From Haloarcula pellucida (lineage in GTDB: Archaea; Halobacteriota; Halobacteria; Halobacteriales; Haloarculaceae): a DNA stretch of 64,000 nt. The notes beneath the pieces are model-generated. The model was given only the letters and a program-made list of their open reading frames with translations. It made no database searches and was not told where the DNA came from. Made by a program: the position numbers and the translations under genes. The stretch is from positions 186,001 through 250,000 of the forward strand of contig NZ_BMOU01000006.1 in NCBI RefSeq assembly GCF_014647235.1, written 5' to 3'. Below, piece by piece: positions 32,552 to 41,513 of the stretch (its first letter is position 1; each line of letters begins with the position of its first letter).

Positions 32552-34195
32552 CTACCGGTCGACGTCGCCCATGATCGGGTCTAAGCTCCCGATGGTCGCC
32601 ACGAGGTCCGGGATGTACTCGCCCTCGGCCATCACCGGGAGCGTCTGGACGTGTGAGAAGGAGGGGCCGCGAATCTTGAAGCGGGCCGGCGTGTCGGTGC
32701 CGTCAGAACGCATGTAGATGCCGAGTTCGCCCTTCGCGGCCTCGACGGCACGGTATATCTCCGTGTCGGGGTCGGGCCGAATCGTGCGCGGGACGTTGGC
32801 CTGAATCTCCCGGTCGTCCTCGGGCCACCCTTCCAGTAGGTCCACGCACTGCTCGATTATCTTCGCGGACTCCTCGACTTCGCGCATCCGGACCAGCAGG
32901 CGCGAGAAGTTGTCGCCGCCGTCCTCGGTGGCGACCGACCAGTCGAGTTCGTCGTAGTAGCCGTACGGGTCGTCCCGCCGGAGGTCGTAGTCGACGCCGG
33001 AGCCACGGGCGACCGGGCCGGTACAGCCGTAGGCCTTGGCCGTCTCGGGTGAGAGATATCCGGTATCGACGGTCCGCATCTGGATGATCTCGTTGCTCGT
33101 CAGCATGTCGTGGTACTCTTCGAGTTTCTCGGGGAGGCCGTCGAGGAACTCCCTGATGTTCTCGAAGAAGGCCGCACGGGGTTCGGGCAGGTCCCACGCG
33201 ACGCCGCCCAGTCGGAAGTAGTTGAACATCAGGCGCTGGCCGGTCAGGTCTTCGAGGATGTCCTGTACGATCTCGCGGTCCCGGATGCCCCACTGGAAGA
33301 CGGCGGTGAACTCGCTGACCACGTCCAGCGCGTAGGTGGCGACGGCCAGCATGTGACCGAGGATGCGGGAGAACTCGCCACACATCGTCCGAATGACCTG
33401 CGCGTACTCGGGCACCTCGATGTCGACGAAGTCCTCGGCCGCGCGGGCGTAGGCCCACTCGTTCAGGAGGCCGGCGCCGCTCCAGTCCCACCGGTCGGGG
33501 TAGGGCATTATCTGGTGGCGGTAGGTCTTGGACTGACACATCTGCTCCTCACAGCGGTGGATGAAGCCGATGTCCGGGTCGACGGCGGCGACTTCCTCGC
33601 CGTCGAGTTCGACGTTGAGGTGGAGGACGCCGTGGGTCGAGGGGTGGTGTGGCCCCATGTTGAGGTGCATCCGGTCGGGGCCGGTGCGCTCGTCTTCGAG
33701 GAGGCGCTGGTGTTCGCGGTAGGTGACGATTTGGGGCTGGCTCTGGTCGTAGTCCCGCGAGAGCGGGTGGCCTTGCCACGTCTCGGGCAGGAGGATGCGC
33801 CGCAGGTTCGGGTGGTCCTCGTAGTGGATGCCGACGAGGTCGTAGGCCTCCCGTTCGTGCCACGCGGCCGTCGGGTACACCGGCGCCGCGGACTCGCTGG
33901 TCGGGTCGTCGCTCGTCGTCGGCACCACGACGGAGAGTTCCCGCGTCGGGTCGTCGTAGCTTCGCAGGTGGTAGATGGTCTCGTAGCGGTCGGCGTACTC
34001 CTGTGCGGTGACGCAGGCGCAGTGGTCCAAATCGGCCTCTGCCTTCAGCGTCGAGAGCACGGTCTGCACCTCGTCGGCACGGACCACGACGGCCGGCGCG
34101 TTCAGGTGCCGTTCCTCGTCGACGACGTATTCGCGTATCGGCGCGAGGAGGTCGGTGTGGGTCTCCTGGGTGGCACCCGCGACTGTCTGGGACAT
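32552..34195 (-). CDS. nuoCD: Fused NADH-quinone oxidoreductase subunit C/D, isolated copy
   Basis: A 547-residue fusion: residues 1-160 are the 30-kDa NuoC domain (AAWHEREAYDLVGIHYEDHP), and the rest is the 49-kDa NuoD chain. The NuoD part has MHLNMGPHHPSTHGVLHLNV near the quinone site and GFIHRCEEQMCQSKTYRH, with no break in frame. In complex I this part forms the quinone-reduction module. Other haloarchaea keep it inside a nuoABCDHIJKLMN run; here no other nuo gene is in the window except the unrelated DabB. The ATG at 34195 is chosen because the longer frame has a low-quality leader. It may be a paralogue. Confidence 0.9.
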   Translation of the reverse strand: MSQTVAGATQETHTDLLAPIREYVVDEERHLNAPAVVVRADEVQTVLSTLKAEADLDHCACVTAQEYADRYETIYHLRSYDDPTRELSVVVPTTSDDPTSESAAPVYPTAAWHEREAYDLVGIHYEDHPNLRRILLPETWQGHPLSRDYDQSQPQIVTYREHQRLLEDERTGPDRMHLNMGPHHPSTHGVLHLNVELDGEEVAAVDPDIGFIHRCEEQMCQSKTYRHQIMPYPDRWDWSGAGLLNEWAYARAAEDFVDIEVPEYAQVIRTMCGEFSRILGHMLAVATYALDVVSEFTAVFQWGIRDREIVQDILEDLTGQRLMFNYFRLGGVAWDLPEPRAAFFENIREFLDGLPEKLEEYHDMLTSNEIIQMRTVDTGYLSPETAKAYGCTGPVARGSGVDYDLRRDDPYGYYDELDWSVATEDGGDNFSRLLVRMREVEESAKIIEQCVDLLEGWPEDDREIQANVPRTIRPDPDTEIYRAVEAAKGELGIYMRSDGTDTPARFKIRGPSFSHVQTLPVMAEGEYIPDLVATIGSLDPIMGDVDR

Positions 34196-34250
34196 GGCCG
34201 TCTCGTCGGTGCCCACCTCCCTCGTCGTACTGCCTCGACGGCGAGGCACA

Positions 34251-34258
34251 TTTATATT
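34251..34258 (+). promoter_or_regulatory. TATA box of the HTH regulator at 34278
   Basis: TTTATATT lies 20-27 bases upstream of the GTG at 34278, the spacing expected for a leaderless haloarchaeal transcript. It supports the GTG over the longer in-frame start. Confidence 0.6.
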
Positions 34259-34277
34259 CGGCGGAGGAACGGCCGGT

Positions 34278-34967
34278 GTGAAATACGTCAGGCTCTCGCT
34301 CTCGATGGCTCCGGCCAAGCGCCACCCGATGCACCAGTTCGTCGTCGAGACCGACGGCTACGACGCCAGCTACCTCCTGCGCGGCAACGAGGTCGGCGCA
34401 GACGTCCAGACGCTCCTCTTCCACGTCGACGGCTGGCCGCCCGACCCCTACCGGGCGGCCCTGGAGGCGACGGACGAGGTCGCGGAGTACGCGATCTCGA
34501 CGTGTCCCGACGAGACGTTCTACCTCTACGTCCGGGACCGGCCCTCTGACGTGGGGGCCGGCCTCGTCGACGCCATGCGGCGCTCGCGGCTCTGTCCGGC
34601 CTCGCCGGTGGGCTACCACGCCGACGGCACCGTCCGCCTGACGCTGGTCGGCCCCGGCGAGGCCGTCCAGGCGGCCACGGAGTCGGTTCCGACGGGCATC
34701 TCGGTCGACGTGTTGTCGGTCGGCGAGTACGACAGCCGGCGGCTGGACACCGCCGCCGCCCTGACCGACCGCCAGTTCGCGGCCGTCGCCGCCGCCGTCG
34801 ACTGCGGCTATTACGACGACCCGCGGGCGGGGACCACCGCGGACGTGGCCGACCGACTGGACTGCTCGCCGGGAACCGCCGCCGAACACCTCCGCAAGGC
34901 AGAGGCCCGCGTGATGGCGCGACTGGTCGACGAGTACTCAGGGCCGGGGTCGGCCCGCAACCCATAA
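34278..34967 (+). CDS. Bacterio-opsin-activator-type HTH regulator
   Basis: A 229-residue regulator with the HTH_10 domain at the C-terminus, about residues 155-215: LTDRQFAAVAAAVDCGYYDD, then the helix-turn-helix TTADVADRLDCSPGTAAEHL and the final RKAEARVMARLV. The N-terminal two thirds form the usual beta-rich sensing region. The GTG at 34278 (MKYVRLSLSM) is chosen because family members start this way and because a TATA box sits at leaderless spacing. It is divergent from the orphan nuoCD gene and shares an 82-bp promoter gap with it, so control of that gene is possible. Confidence 0.85.
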   Translation: MKYVRLSLSMAPAKRHPMHQFVVETDGYDASYLLRGNEVGADVQTLLFHVDGWPPDPYRAALEATDEVAEYAISTCPDETFYLYVRDRPSDVGAGLVDAMRRSRLCPASPVGYHADGTVRLTLVGPGEAVQAATESVPTGISVDVLSVGEYDSRRLDTAAALTDRQFAAVAAAVDCGYYDDPRAGTTADVADRLDCSPGTAAEHLRKAEARVMARLVDEYSGPGSARNP

Positions 34968-34992
34968 CGCCGCCCCCGACCTACGGCCGACG

Positions 34993-35787
34993 ATGACACT
35001 CGCGGACTTAGAGTGGCGCGTCGTCGGCGAGGAGTCCCACGACGGGCCGCTGACGATGGCGCTCGAAGAGATCGCCGCCGAGACGGCGGCCGAGGGCGGC
35101 CCCGCGACGGTTCGGGTGTACACGTGGCCCGACACGCTCTCGCTGGGATACCGTCAGGACCCCGACAGTGTCGACTGGGCGTTCTGTGAGCGCGAGGGTA
35201 TCGGCGTTACCCGCCGGCCCACCGGCGGCGGCGCCATCTACCACGACCACTACGCGGACCTCTCCTACGGCATCGTCGCGCCCGCCGACGCCGTCCCCGG
35301 CGACCTGATGGCGTGCTACGAACTGTTCTGCGAGCCGATACTCGAGGCCTTCGAGAGAATAGGGGTCGACGCCGACTTCGTCGAGGCCGACCGCGACGCG
35401 ATACATCAACCGGCCTGTTACCTCCGGGCGCTCCACCCCGCCCACGACGTCGTCGGCCCCGACGGCCGCAAACTCGCCGGCAACGCCCAGTACCGCCAGA
35501 AGGACGCGGTCATCCAGCACGGGTCGCTGTCGGTGTCGACCCGTCCGGAGCGTCACTGTGACTGTTTCGCCGGCAAGCCCGACTCCGAGGCCTTCCGGGA
35601 GCGTGTCGGGGCTATCGACGAGTACGTCGACGTCGACCGCGAGACGGTCGTCGAGACGCTTCGCGCAACGCTGGCGGAGTGGGTCGACGCCGAGGCGGGC
35701 GGGTGGACTGACGACGAACTCTCTCGCGCACGCGAGCGCGCGAACTCGAAGTACGCGAGCGACGAGTGGGTCCGCCGGTCGCCCTGA
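34993..35787 (+). CDS. Lipoate-protein ligase A family protein
   Basis: A 264-residue member of the biotin/lipoate ligase family. The hallmark motifs are present: RRPTGGGAIYHDHYADLSY for the lipoyl-AMP loop, then GRKLAGNAQYRQKDAVIQHG with the catalytic lysine. Such proteins attach lipoate to E2 or GcvH domains, or move octanoyl groups. The C-terminal accessory domain of bacterial LplA is short or absent, so it may work with a separate partner or act as a transferase. It follows the HTH gene by 25 bases on the same strand. Confidence 0.9.
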   Translation: MTLADLEWRVVGEESHDGPLTMALEEIAAETAAEGGPATVRVYTWPDTLSLGYRQDPDSVDWAFCEREGIGVTRRPTGGGAIYHDHYADLSYGIVAPADAVPGDLMACYELFCEPILEAFERIGVDADFVEADRDAIHQPACYLRALHPAHDVVGPDGRKLAGNAQYRQKDAVIQHGSLSVSTRPERHCDCFAGKPDSEAFRERVGAIDEYVDVDRETVVETLRATLAEWVDAEAGGWTDDELSRARERANSKYASDEWVRRSP

Positions 35788-35835
35788 CCCGCCCTCACCA
35801 CGACCGTTTATTTCAGTCCGGAGTGAACGACCACT

Positions 35836-36132
35836 ATGGTCCCCTCCCCATCCGATGCCGACGACAGCGCCGCCGAGAGCGCGCCCGCTCAGCGCTCGGA
35901 CGCCGAACTGTACCGCATCGTTCGTCTCGCGACCGAGGACGCGATTCTGGGCGCCATCGGCACGGTCCTGCTATCGGGCGTCGGCGTCGTCCTGTTTCTG
36001 GTCGGCGTCAGCGCCTTCTTCGGCGCCGACGGATTCGGTGCGATGGGTCTGTCGGTCGCCATCGCTCTCGGCGGCCTCTACCTTACGGCCGCCACGCTGG
36101 GCGTGATTCCGCCCGCTCGCGACTGGCTCTGA
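35836..36132 (+). CDS. Small two-helix membrane protein
   Basis: A 98-residue protein: an acidic, Ser/Ala-rich soluble N-terminus of about 45 residues, then two hydrophobic helices (GAIGTVLLSGVGVVLFLVGV and GLSVAIALGGLYLTAATLG) separated by a short loop. No family motif was recognised. A TATA-like GTTTATTTCAG lies about 30 bases before the ATG, which supports the start. Function unknown. Confidence 0.7.
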   Translation: MVPSPSDADDSAAESAPAQRSDAELYRIVRLATEDAILGAIGTVLLSGVGVVLFLVGVSAFFGADGFGAMGLSVAIALGGLYLTAATLGVIPPARDWL

Positions 36133-36186
36133 CCCCGCTGTGCCCACTCCGAAACCGCTTTGCCGACCCGAACCCGACCCGGTGAC

Positions 36187-37020
36187 ATGGTTAGAGTCGG
36201 TGCACACACCTCTATCGCCGGCGGCGCGTACAACGCCGTCGACGAACAGGTCGAGTACGGCGGCAACTGCGGCCAGATTTTCTCTCACTCCCCACAGGTC
36301 TGGCAGGACCCGAACATAGAGGACGAGGAGGCAGAACAGTTCCGCACGCTGAGCGAAGCAAACGGGGTCGGCCCGTGGGTCATCCACTCGTCGTACCTCG
36401 TCAACCTCTGTACGCCGAAGGAGGACCTCCGCGAGAAGTCCCGGGACTCCATGCAGAAGGAGGTCGACGCCGCCGCCAAGTTGGACATCGAGTACGTCAA
36501 CGTCCATCTGGGCGCCCACACCGGCGCCGGCGTCGACGGCGGCCTCGACAACGCCGCGAGCGTGCTGGACGACCTCGATATCCCGGACGGGGTGACGGTC
36601 CTCGTCGAGTCCGACGCCGGAAGCGGGACCAAGTTGGGCGGCCAGTTCGAGCATCTGGCGACGGTCCGTGAGCGAACCGAGCAGGACATCGAGTTCTGTC
36701 TGGACACCGCTCACATGTTCGCCGCGGGCTACGACCTCTCGACGGCGGCGGGCGTCGACGAGACGTTCGCCGAGTTCGACGACGTGGTCGGCCTGGACGA
36801 CCTCGCGTGTGTCCACCTCAACGACTCCAAACACGCCTGCGGGACGAACAAGGACGAACACGCCCACATCGGCGAGGGCGAGATCGGCGAGGAAGGGATG
36901 CGCGCGTTCGTCAATCACGACGCCGTCGAAGACGTCCCGCTCGTGTTGGAGACACCCACCGAGAACGGCAAGAGCTTCGAGTGGAACATCCAGCGGGTCC
37001 GGGAACTGCGCGAGGAGTAA
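36187..37020 (+). CDS. nfo: Endonuclease IV (AP endonuclease)
   Basis: A 277-residue DNA repair enzyme that cuts next to abasic sites. The start [18 protein letters not shown] is the usual family N-terminus, which is why the ATG at 36187 is chosen over the one at 36160. The trinuclear zinc ligands are recognisable: [56 protein letters not shown] and [10 protein letters not shown]. The TIM barrel is complete and of normal length. It is a single gene followed by a methyltransferase. Confidence 0.97.
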   Translation: MVRVGAHTSIAGGAYNAVDEQVEYGGNCGQIFSHSPQVWQDPNIEDEEAEQFRTLSEANGVGPWVIHSSYLVNLCTPKEDLREKSRDSMQKEVDAAAKLDIEYVNVHLGAHTGAGVDGGLDNAASVLDDLDIPDGVTVLVESDAGSGTKLGGQFEHLATVRERTEQDIEFCLDTAHMFAAGYDLSTAAGVDETFAEFDDVVGLDDLACVHLNDSKHACGTNKDEHAHIGEGEIGEEGMRAFVNHDAVEDVPLVLETPTENGKSFEWNIQRVRELREE

Positions 37021-37077
37021 CGTCCTCGACGACGACCGACCGCGAACTTTTTGCCGCCGAATCGACTGTACCCGATA

Positions 37078-37866
37078 GTGCGCAGGTTCTCCGCCGACTA
37101 CCTCGATACCACCCGCACCGGGATGTGGGCCGACTCCCGCGAGGCGCTCGCAGACCTCGACCTGCCGGACTGTGACCGGGTGCTGGACGTCGGGTGTGGT
37201 ACCGGCGAACTCACGCGCGTCCTCCGCGAGGAGTCAGGCGGGACCGTCGTCGGACTGGACGCCGACGCGGTCCTCCTCGAATCCGTGCCGGGACCGGTCG
37301 TGCAGGGCGACGCCACCAGACTCCCCTTCGCCGAGGACGCCTTCGACCTCGTGGTGTGTCAGGCGCTCCTCATCAACCTGCCCGACCCCGAGGCGGCGGT
37401 GCGGGAGTTCGCCCGCGTCGCCAGCGGCCGGGTCGCCGCCGTCGAACCCGACAACGGCGCGGTCACCGTCGAGTCCACCGTCGACAGTGAACCCCGTCTC
37501 GCTCGACGTGCCAGACGCTACTTCTTAGACGGGGTACGGACCGACGTGACGCTCGGTGCCGGGGCCGCAGACGTATTCGACGCCGCCGGGTTGGACGTGG
37601 TGTCGACGCGCCGCTACGACCAGCACCGGACCGTCGAGCCACCGTACGACGAGGCGGCGGTCCGGGCCGCTCGGCGGAAGGCTACGGGCGAGGGACTCGC
37701 GACCGACCGGGCGACCATCCTCGACGGCGAGACGACGCCCGAAGAGTACGACGCGCTCCGCCAGCGCTGGCGGGAGATGGGGCGGACCGTCGTCGCACAG
37801 ATGCAAGACGAGGCCTACGAGCGCCGCGAGACGGTTCCCTTCTTCGTCACGGTCGGTCGGGTGTAG
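37078..37866 (+). CDS. Class I SAM-dependent methyltransferase
   Basis: A 262-residue methyltransferase. Motif I is VLDVGCGTGELTRVL, motif II is GLDADAVLLES, and motif III/IV is DATRLPFAEDAFDLVVCQAL, matching the Methyltransf_11 type. The C-terminal 110 residues form a variable cap with a YDEAAVRAARRKATG helix that should bind the substrate, which cannot be named. The GTG at 37078 fits a TATA-like AACTTTTTGCC about 30 bases upstream; the earlier TTG at 37051 would extend it with unlikely residues. It overlaps the converging membrane gene by 20 bases. Confidence 0.88.
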   Translation: MRRFSADYLDTTRTGMWADSREALADLDLPDCDRVLDVGCGTGELTRVLREESGGTVVGLDADAVLLESVPGPVVQGDATRLPFAEDAFDLVVCQALLINLPDPEAAVREFARVASGRVAAVEPDNGAVTVESTVDSEPRLARRARRYFLDGVRTDVTLGAGAADVFDAAGLDVVSTRRYDQHRTVEPPYDEAAVRAARRKATGEGLATDRATILDGETTPEEYDALRQRWREMGRTVVAQMQDEAYERRETVPFFVTVGRV

Positions 37867-38377
37867 CCGACGCCGAGTCCTCGCGGCGGGTCGGCGGGTC
37901 CGGGAGCGCGGCGCTCGAAATCTTGTAGAGCGCCACGTCGACAGCGCCCAGCAAGAGACCGACCAGACTCCCGACCACCGCGGCGACGGCGCCGCCGATG
38001 AGCGCGATGAGGAACGCCGACAGCGGTTCGATGCGGCCGGCGACGACGCCCGGCCCCGCCGCGACGAGGAGAACGCCGAGGAGGAAGACGACGCCGGCGG
38101 CGCTCCCGGCGGCGACGCCGCGCGGAACCAGCGACCGCAGTGGGTCGGACAGCACCGCGTCCGACAACACCCAGCGCACCGCGAGGACGAACAGCGCCCA
38201 CAGGTAACAGAATACCGCGACGCCAAGCAGGGTGTTCAGCCCCGAGAGCAGGTCCGCGAGCGCACCGGCGGCGTGAATCGGGAGGAGGGCGGCGAGGACG
38301 AACAGGGCGACGTCGAACGTCGCGAGCGCCCACGTGGTGAGCGAGAGCGCGGGGTCGCCGGGGTCGGCCTCAGCCAT
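37847..38377 (-). CDS. Four-helix membrane protein
   Basis: A 176-residue hydrophobic protein with helices at about residues 13-40, 47-68, 84-108 and 118-150, rich in Ala, Val and Leu. No motif was recognised. It overlaps the upstream CopD-like gene by 8 bases, so the two are coupled, and its last 20 bases overlap the converging methyltransferase. Pairing with a CopD-like protein suggests a shared membrane role, possibly in metal or redox handling, but this is only context. Confidence 0.65.
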   Translation of the reverse strand: MAEADPGDPALSLTTWALATFDVALFVLAALLPIHAAGALADLLSGLNTLLGVAVFCYLWALFVLAVRWVLSDAVLSDPLRSLVPRGVAAGSAAGVVFLLGVLLVAAGPGVVAGRIEPLSAFLIALIGGAVAAVVGSLVGLLLGAVDVALYKISSAALPDPPTRREDSASATPDRP

Positions 38378-38831
38378 GGGCCAGCACCTCCGCGAGGACG
38401 ACGAGGGTGAGCAATACTCCCGTCGTCGCGCCGTAGTATTTGCCGAGCGCTCGCCGCACCTGGGTAATACCTTCGTGGGAATAACGGTTGTCGTCGGCTC
38501 TGGCGACCACGAGCGTCCGGACGGCCGACCCCACGACGAGGGCGAGGACGAGGGCAAGTTTCGCGAGCAGGGTCCGCCCCCAGTCGGTTGCCGGTCCGGG
38601 CGGCCCGAGTGCGCCGAGGTTGCCGACGCCGGTGAGGACGACGACGCCGAGGGCACCCCAGAACAGCCACTCGTACCGCCGAGCGGCGGCGATGCCCTTT
38701 GTCACACCGGTGCGGTAGCCGTACCAGAGGGCGGCGGTACTGCCGACGACGACCGTTATCGCGAGGACGTGGAGGGTCCGTATCGCGAGGGAGACCAGCT
38801 GGGCCATCGGTTGCTCTACGGCGGCCGACAC
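38370..38831 (-). CDS. CopD-like four-helix membrane protein
   Basis: A 153-residue integral membrane protein. The first helix reads AIRTLHVLAITVVVGSTAA with a conserved histidine, and the next ones (LFWGALGVVVLTGVGNLGAL; LLAKLALVLALVVGSAVRTL) match the CopD/YcnJ layout seen in copper-uptake and cytochrome-like membrane proteins. Loop residues include RYEW and GKYYGATTG. Copper or heme binding by the histidine is plausible, but untested. It overlaps the next minus-strand gene by 8 bases. Confidence 0.75.
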   Translation of the reverse strand: MSAAVEQPMAQLVSLAIRTLHVLAITVVVGSTAALWYGYRTGVTKGIAAARRYEWLFWGALGVVVLTGVGNLGALGPPGPATDWGRTLLAKLALVLALVVGSAVRTLVVARADDNRYSHEGITQVRRALGKYYGATTGVLLTLVVLAEVLAHG

Positions 38832-38848
38832 AAAATAGCTGGGTCGAC

Positions 38849-39547
38849 TCAGACGACGTCGCCGCGCACCGTCGCCCCTTCCTGACGCTCCCGGTAGGCC
38901 CGCACCGCGTCGGCCGCCTCGTCGGCCGCCTCGGCGTCCATCCCCAGCATCTCCAGTGCGCCCGACAGCGTCGGCAGGACGAACTCGCCGTCGCGCAACT
39001 TCTGGAAAGCGTCCTCGGACCGCTGGCCGCCGTCTGCCGTGTCCGACGAGGATCGTCCGCTCGACTCACCGTCGACCCACAGACACGCCCCGCGCGGGTC
39101 CAGAATCTGCTCGTAGTCGTCGCGTGCCATCGCGCCCTTCAGACGCTGGGTGACGTTGTCGTCGAAGGAGGCGTTACACACTTCGAGGTGGATGGGTTCG
39201 TCCTCGTCGTCCGGCAGGAGGTGGGCGGCGAGGCACTTCTCCGGGGCTGCGTGGCCGTTCGTGTTGGCCCGGAGGTACTCTGGGTACTCCTCGGCCCACG
39301 CCGCTCGGACCGTCTTCCCGACGCCGTCGACGCCGTGGCTCCGCTGGAACTCTTCGGCACGCTCCGGGGCGTCCTTGAACAGGATGTCCTTGGTGACGTA
39401 GACGTCCAGTCGCTCGACGGGGTCAAGTCCCAGCGCCACGTCGCCGTACACCCACACCTCGCGGACCGGAACCGGCATCGTCTCGTCCTCGACGGTCGCG
39501 ACGATGTCCTCGACCCGTTCGACGGCCGCCGCGCGGTCCATACTCAT
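38849..39547 (-). CDS. Conserved haloarchaeal protein, nucleotidyltransferase-like
   Basis: A 232-residue soluble acidic protein. The N-terminal part contains VREVWVYGDVALGLDPVERL followed by DVYVTKD, a layout reminiscent of GxxxxG...DxD nucleotidyltransferase folds, then a helical C-terminus with a Ser/Asp-rich break at about residues 159-171. Proteins of this type are widespread in haloarchaea without an assigned function. A catalytic role cannot be claimed because the second acidic motif is incomplete. It stands alone, divergent from the DUF2332 gene. Confidence 0.6.
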   Translation of the reverse strand: MSMDRAAAVERVEDIVATVEDETMPVPVREVWVYGDVALGLDPVERLDVYVTKDILFKDAPERAEEFQRSHGVDGVGKTVRAAWAEEYPEYLRANTNGHAAPEKCLAAHLLPDDEDEPIHLEVCNASFDDNVTQRLKGAMARDDYEQILDPRGACLWVDGESSGRSSSDTADGGQRSEDAFQKLRDGEFVLPTLSGALEMLGMDAEAADEAADAVRAYRERQEGATVRGDVV

Positions 39548-39659
39548 CGTCGCTGGCTAGTGGACGGGCGGGCAAATCGCTGACGCTCTGGGCCGGGGAA
39601 TCTTTCGGTCCGGTCGCCACGGACGAAACGCTGATACAGCGGGCACTGGATGCACGCGT

Positions 39660-40691
39660 ATGACCGACACTGCCGAGACGTTCCGGTCGTTCGTCGAGTG
39701 GGCCGAGGGATCGGACCCGCTCTATGCCCATCTCGCCCACCGCATCGCCGCTGACGCCGATCCGGACCTGCTGGCCGTGGCCGAGGCGGCCCCCGAGGAC
39801 CGAGCGACGGCGAACCTGCTTTTCGCCGCGGTCCACTTCCTCCTAGAGCGGTCTCCGGACCATCCCCTTGCCGCCTACTATCCGACCCTCACCGACGACG
39901 CGCGGAGTCCCGACGACGACTGCTATCCGGCGTTCCGTGACTTTTGTCTCGACCACGCCGACGAAGTCCGCTCGCTCCTTCGGCGACGCCGCACGCAGAC
40001 GAACTCGGTCCGACGGACCGCCGTCCTGTATCCGGCTATCGCACACGTGGCCTCGCGCGTCGACGGTCCCCTCGCGCTGGTCGAACTCGGCCCGAGTGCC
40101 GGGTTGAACCTCCTGTTCGACCGCTATCGCTACGACTACGGCGACCGTGTGGTCGGGGCCTCGGAGTCACCTGTCACTATCGAGAGCGAGGTCCGCGGCG
40201 GCGACCCGCCGCTCCCGACCGACCCGCCCACCCTCCACTCGCGCGTCGGGGTCGACCTGAACCCGCTGGACGTGACCGACGACGCCGACGCGGACTGGCT
40301 CCGGGCGCTCGTCTGGCCCGCCCACGAGGACCGGCGGGCCGTCCTCGACGCCGCGCTCACCGTCGCCCGCACGGACCCGCCACGGCTGGTCGCGGGCGAC
40401 TTGCTGGAGGACCTGCCCGGTGTCCTCGACGAGATACCCGAGGACGTACCGGTCTGTGTCGTCAACACGCTTGTCCTGTACCAGGTCCCCCAGGCGGTCT
40501 GTGCGGAACTGGAGACGTATCTCACCGGGCAGATGGCCCGTCGGCCGCTCCACTGGCTCACCGGCGAGACGGAGCTGTCGGGCGGTGACTCGGTGCGACT
40601 CGACTGGGTCCGGGCCGAAGGGAACGGCGTCGAGCGGACGCGTCTCGCCGACTACGACCCCCACGGCGCGTGGGTCGACTGGCGGGCGTAG
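39660..40691 (+). CDS. DUF2332 family protein
   Basis: A 343-residue protein with the signature of DUF2332: the QTNSVRRTAVLYPAIAHVA helix followed by PLALVELGPSAGLNLLFDRY, resembling a Rossmann nucleotide or SAM-binding loop, then VCVVNTLVLYQVP further on. The gene is complete. Family members occur in bacteria and haloarchaea, and none is well characterised; a SAM-binding or hydrolase role has been suggested by fold alone. No operon partners, so the pathway is unknown. Confidence 0.85.
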   Translation: MTDTAETFRSFVEWAEGSDPLYAHLAHRIAADADPDLLAVAEAAPEDRATANLLFAAVHFLLERSPDHPLAAYYPTLTDDARSPDDDCYPAFRDFCLDHADEVRSLLRRRRTQTNSVRRTAVLYPAIAHVASRVDGPLALVELGPSAGLNLLFDRYRYDYGDRVVGASESPVTIESEVRGGDPPLPTDPPTLHSRVGVDLNPLDVTDDADADWLRALVWPAHEDRRAVLDAALTVARTDPPRLVAGDLLEDLPGVLDEIPEDVPVCVVNTLVLYQVPQAVCAELETYLTGQMARRPLHWLTGETELSGGDSVRLDWVRAEGNGVERTRLADYDPHGAWVDWRA

Positions 40692-40756
40692 GAAACTCGG
40701 TGGCCTGTGTCGGGCGTTCACGTGCGCTTTTGTCGTCCGCGGCTGAACGGTGAGCT

Positions 40757-41455
40757 ATGCAGGTCCGGGTCTACGACGACGGCGCCGAACGGGACTGTCT
40801 GTTCGTCCTCGGGTGGGGGAACCGCTGTCGCCACGAGAACGTCCAGTGGCTCGTCGACCGCGTCGCCGAGCGGTACCGGGTCCACGCCGTCGAACTCCCG
40901 ACGCACATCACAGACGTTCGACAGGAGTGGGTCACACCGGTCCGAGAGTACGCCGAAGACCTCGACGAGTTCGCGCTGCTGGCCCACAGCGCCGGCGGGT
41001 TGACGACGGCACACGCCGACTTCGACGGGGTGACGAACCGCGTGTATCTGAGCCCGTGGTGGGGGAGCGACTTTCCCCTGCCCGACCCGGTGGTCGACGC
41101 CATCGCGAGTCTGCCTGTGAGCAAGCCCTTCATCCCGACCGGGGGCCTCGAAGCCGAAGCCATCGGTAACCTCGCGACGGCGGCCCAGTTGGCGGACGGT
41201 CCCGACGCCGCCTCGCCGGCGTTCCTGCGGACGACTCGCCGGGCACACGCCACGCTGCCGCCCGCCCGCGAGAACGCCGTCGCGTTCTGTACGCTCACCG
41301 ACGAGGTCGTTGACCCGCGGGCCATCGGCGCGCGACTGTCCGCCGACCGCATCCGTCTCTACGACGGGGGACACGAACTGTTCAGTTCCAGTTCTCGGGA
41401 CCGCCACGTCGACACCGTCCTCGACGCCCTCACAGACGGGCCGGCGGCGCTCTGA
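40757..41455 (+). CDS. Small alpha/beta-fold hydrolase
   Basis: A 232-residue protein with a compact alpha/beta-hydrolase pattern. CLFVLGWGNRCRHEN is the oxyanion turn, LLAHSAGGLTTAHADFD the nucleophile elbow (Ser in HSAGG), and YDGGHELFSSSS places a histidine near the C-terminus. A lid region with VYLSPWWGSDFPLPDP lies between. The exact substrate is unknown. It lies 65 bases after the DUF2332 gene and 58 before ncsA. Confidence 0.8.
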   Translation: MQVRVYDDGAERDCLFVLGWGNRCRHENVQWLVDRVAERYRVHAVELPTHITDVRQEWVTPVREYAEDLDEFALLAHSAGGLTTAHADFDGVTNRVYLSPWWGSDFPLPDPVVDAIASLPVSKPFIPTGGLEAEAIGNLATAAQLADGPDAASPAFLRTTRRAHATLPPARENAVAFCTLTDEVVDPRAIGARLSADRIRLYDGGHELFSSSSRDRHVDTVLDALTDGPAAL

Positions 41456-41513
41456 GTCGGGCGTCTGTGCCGAGACGAAACTCTCACCACCGCCCGCACG
41501 AATATCCCAGACA

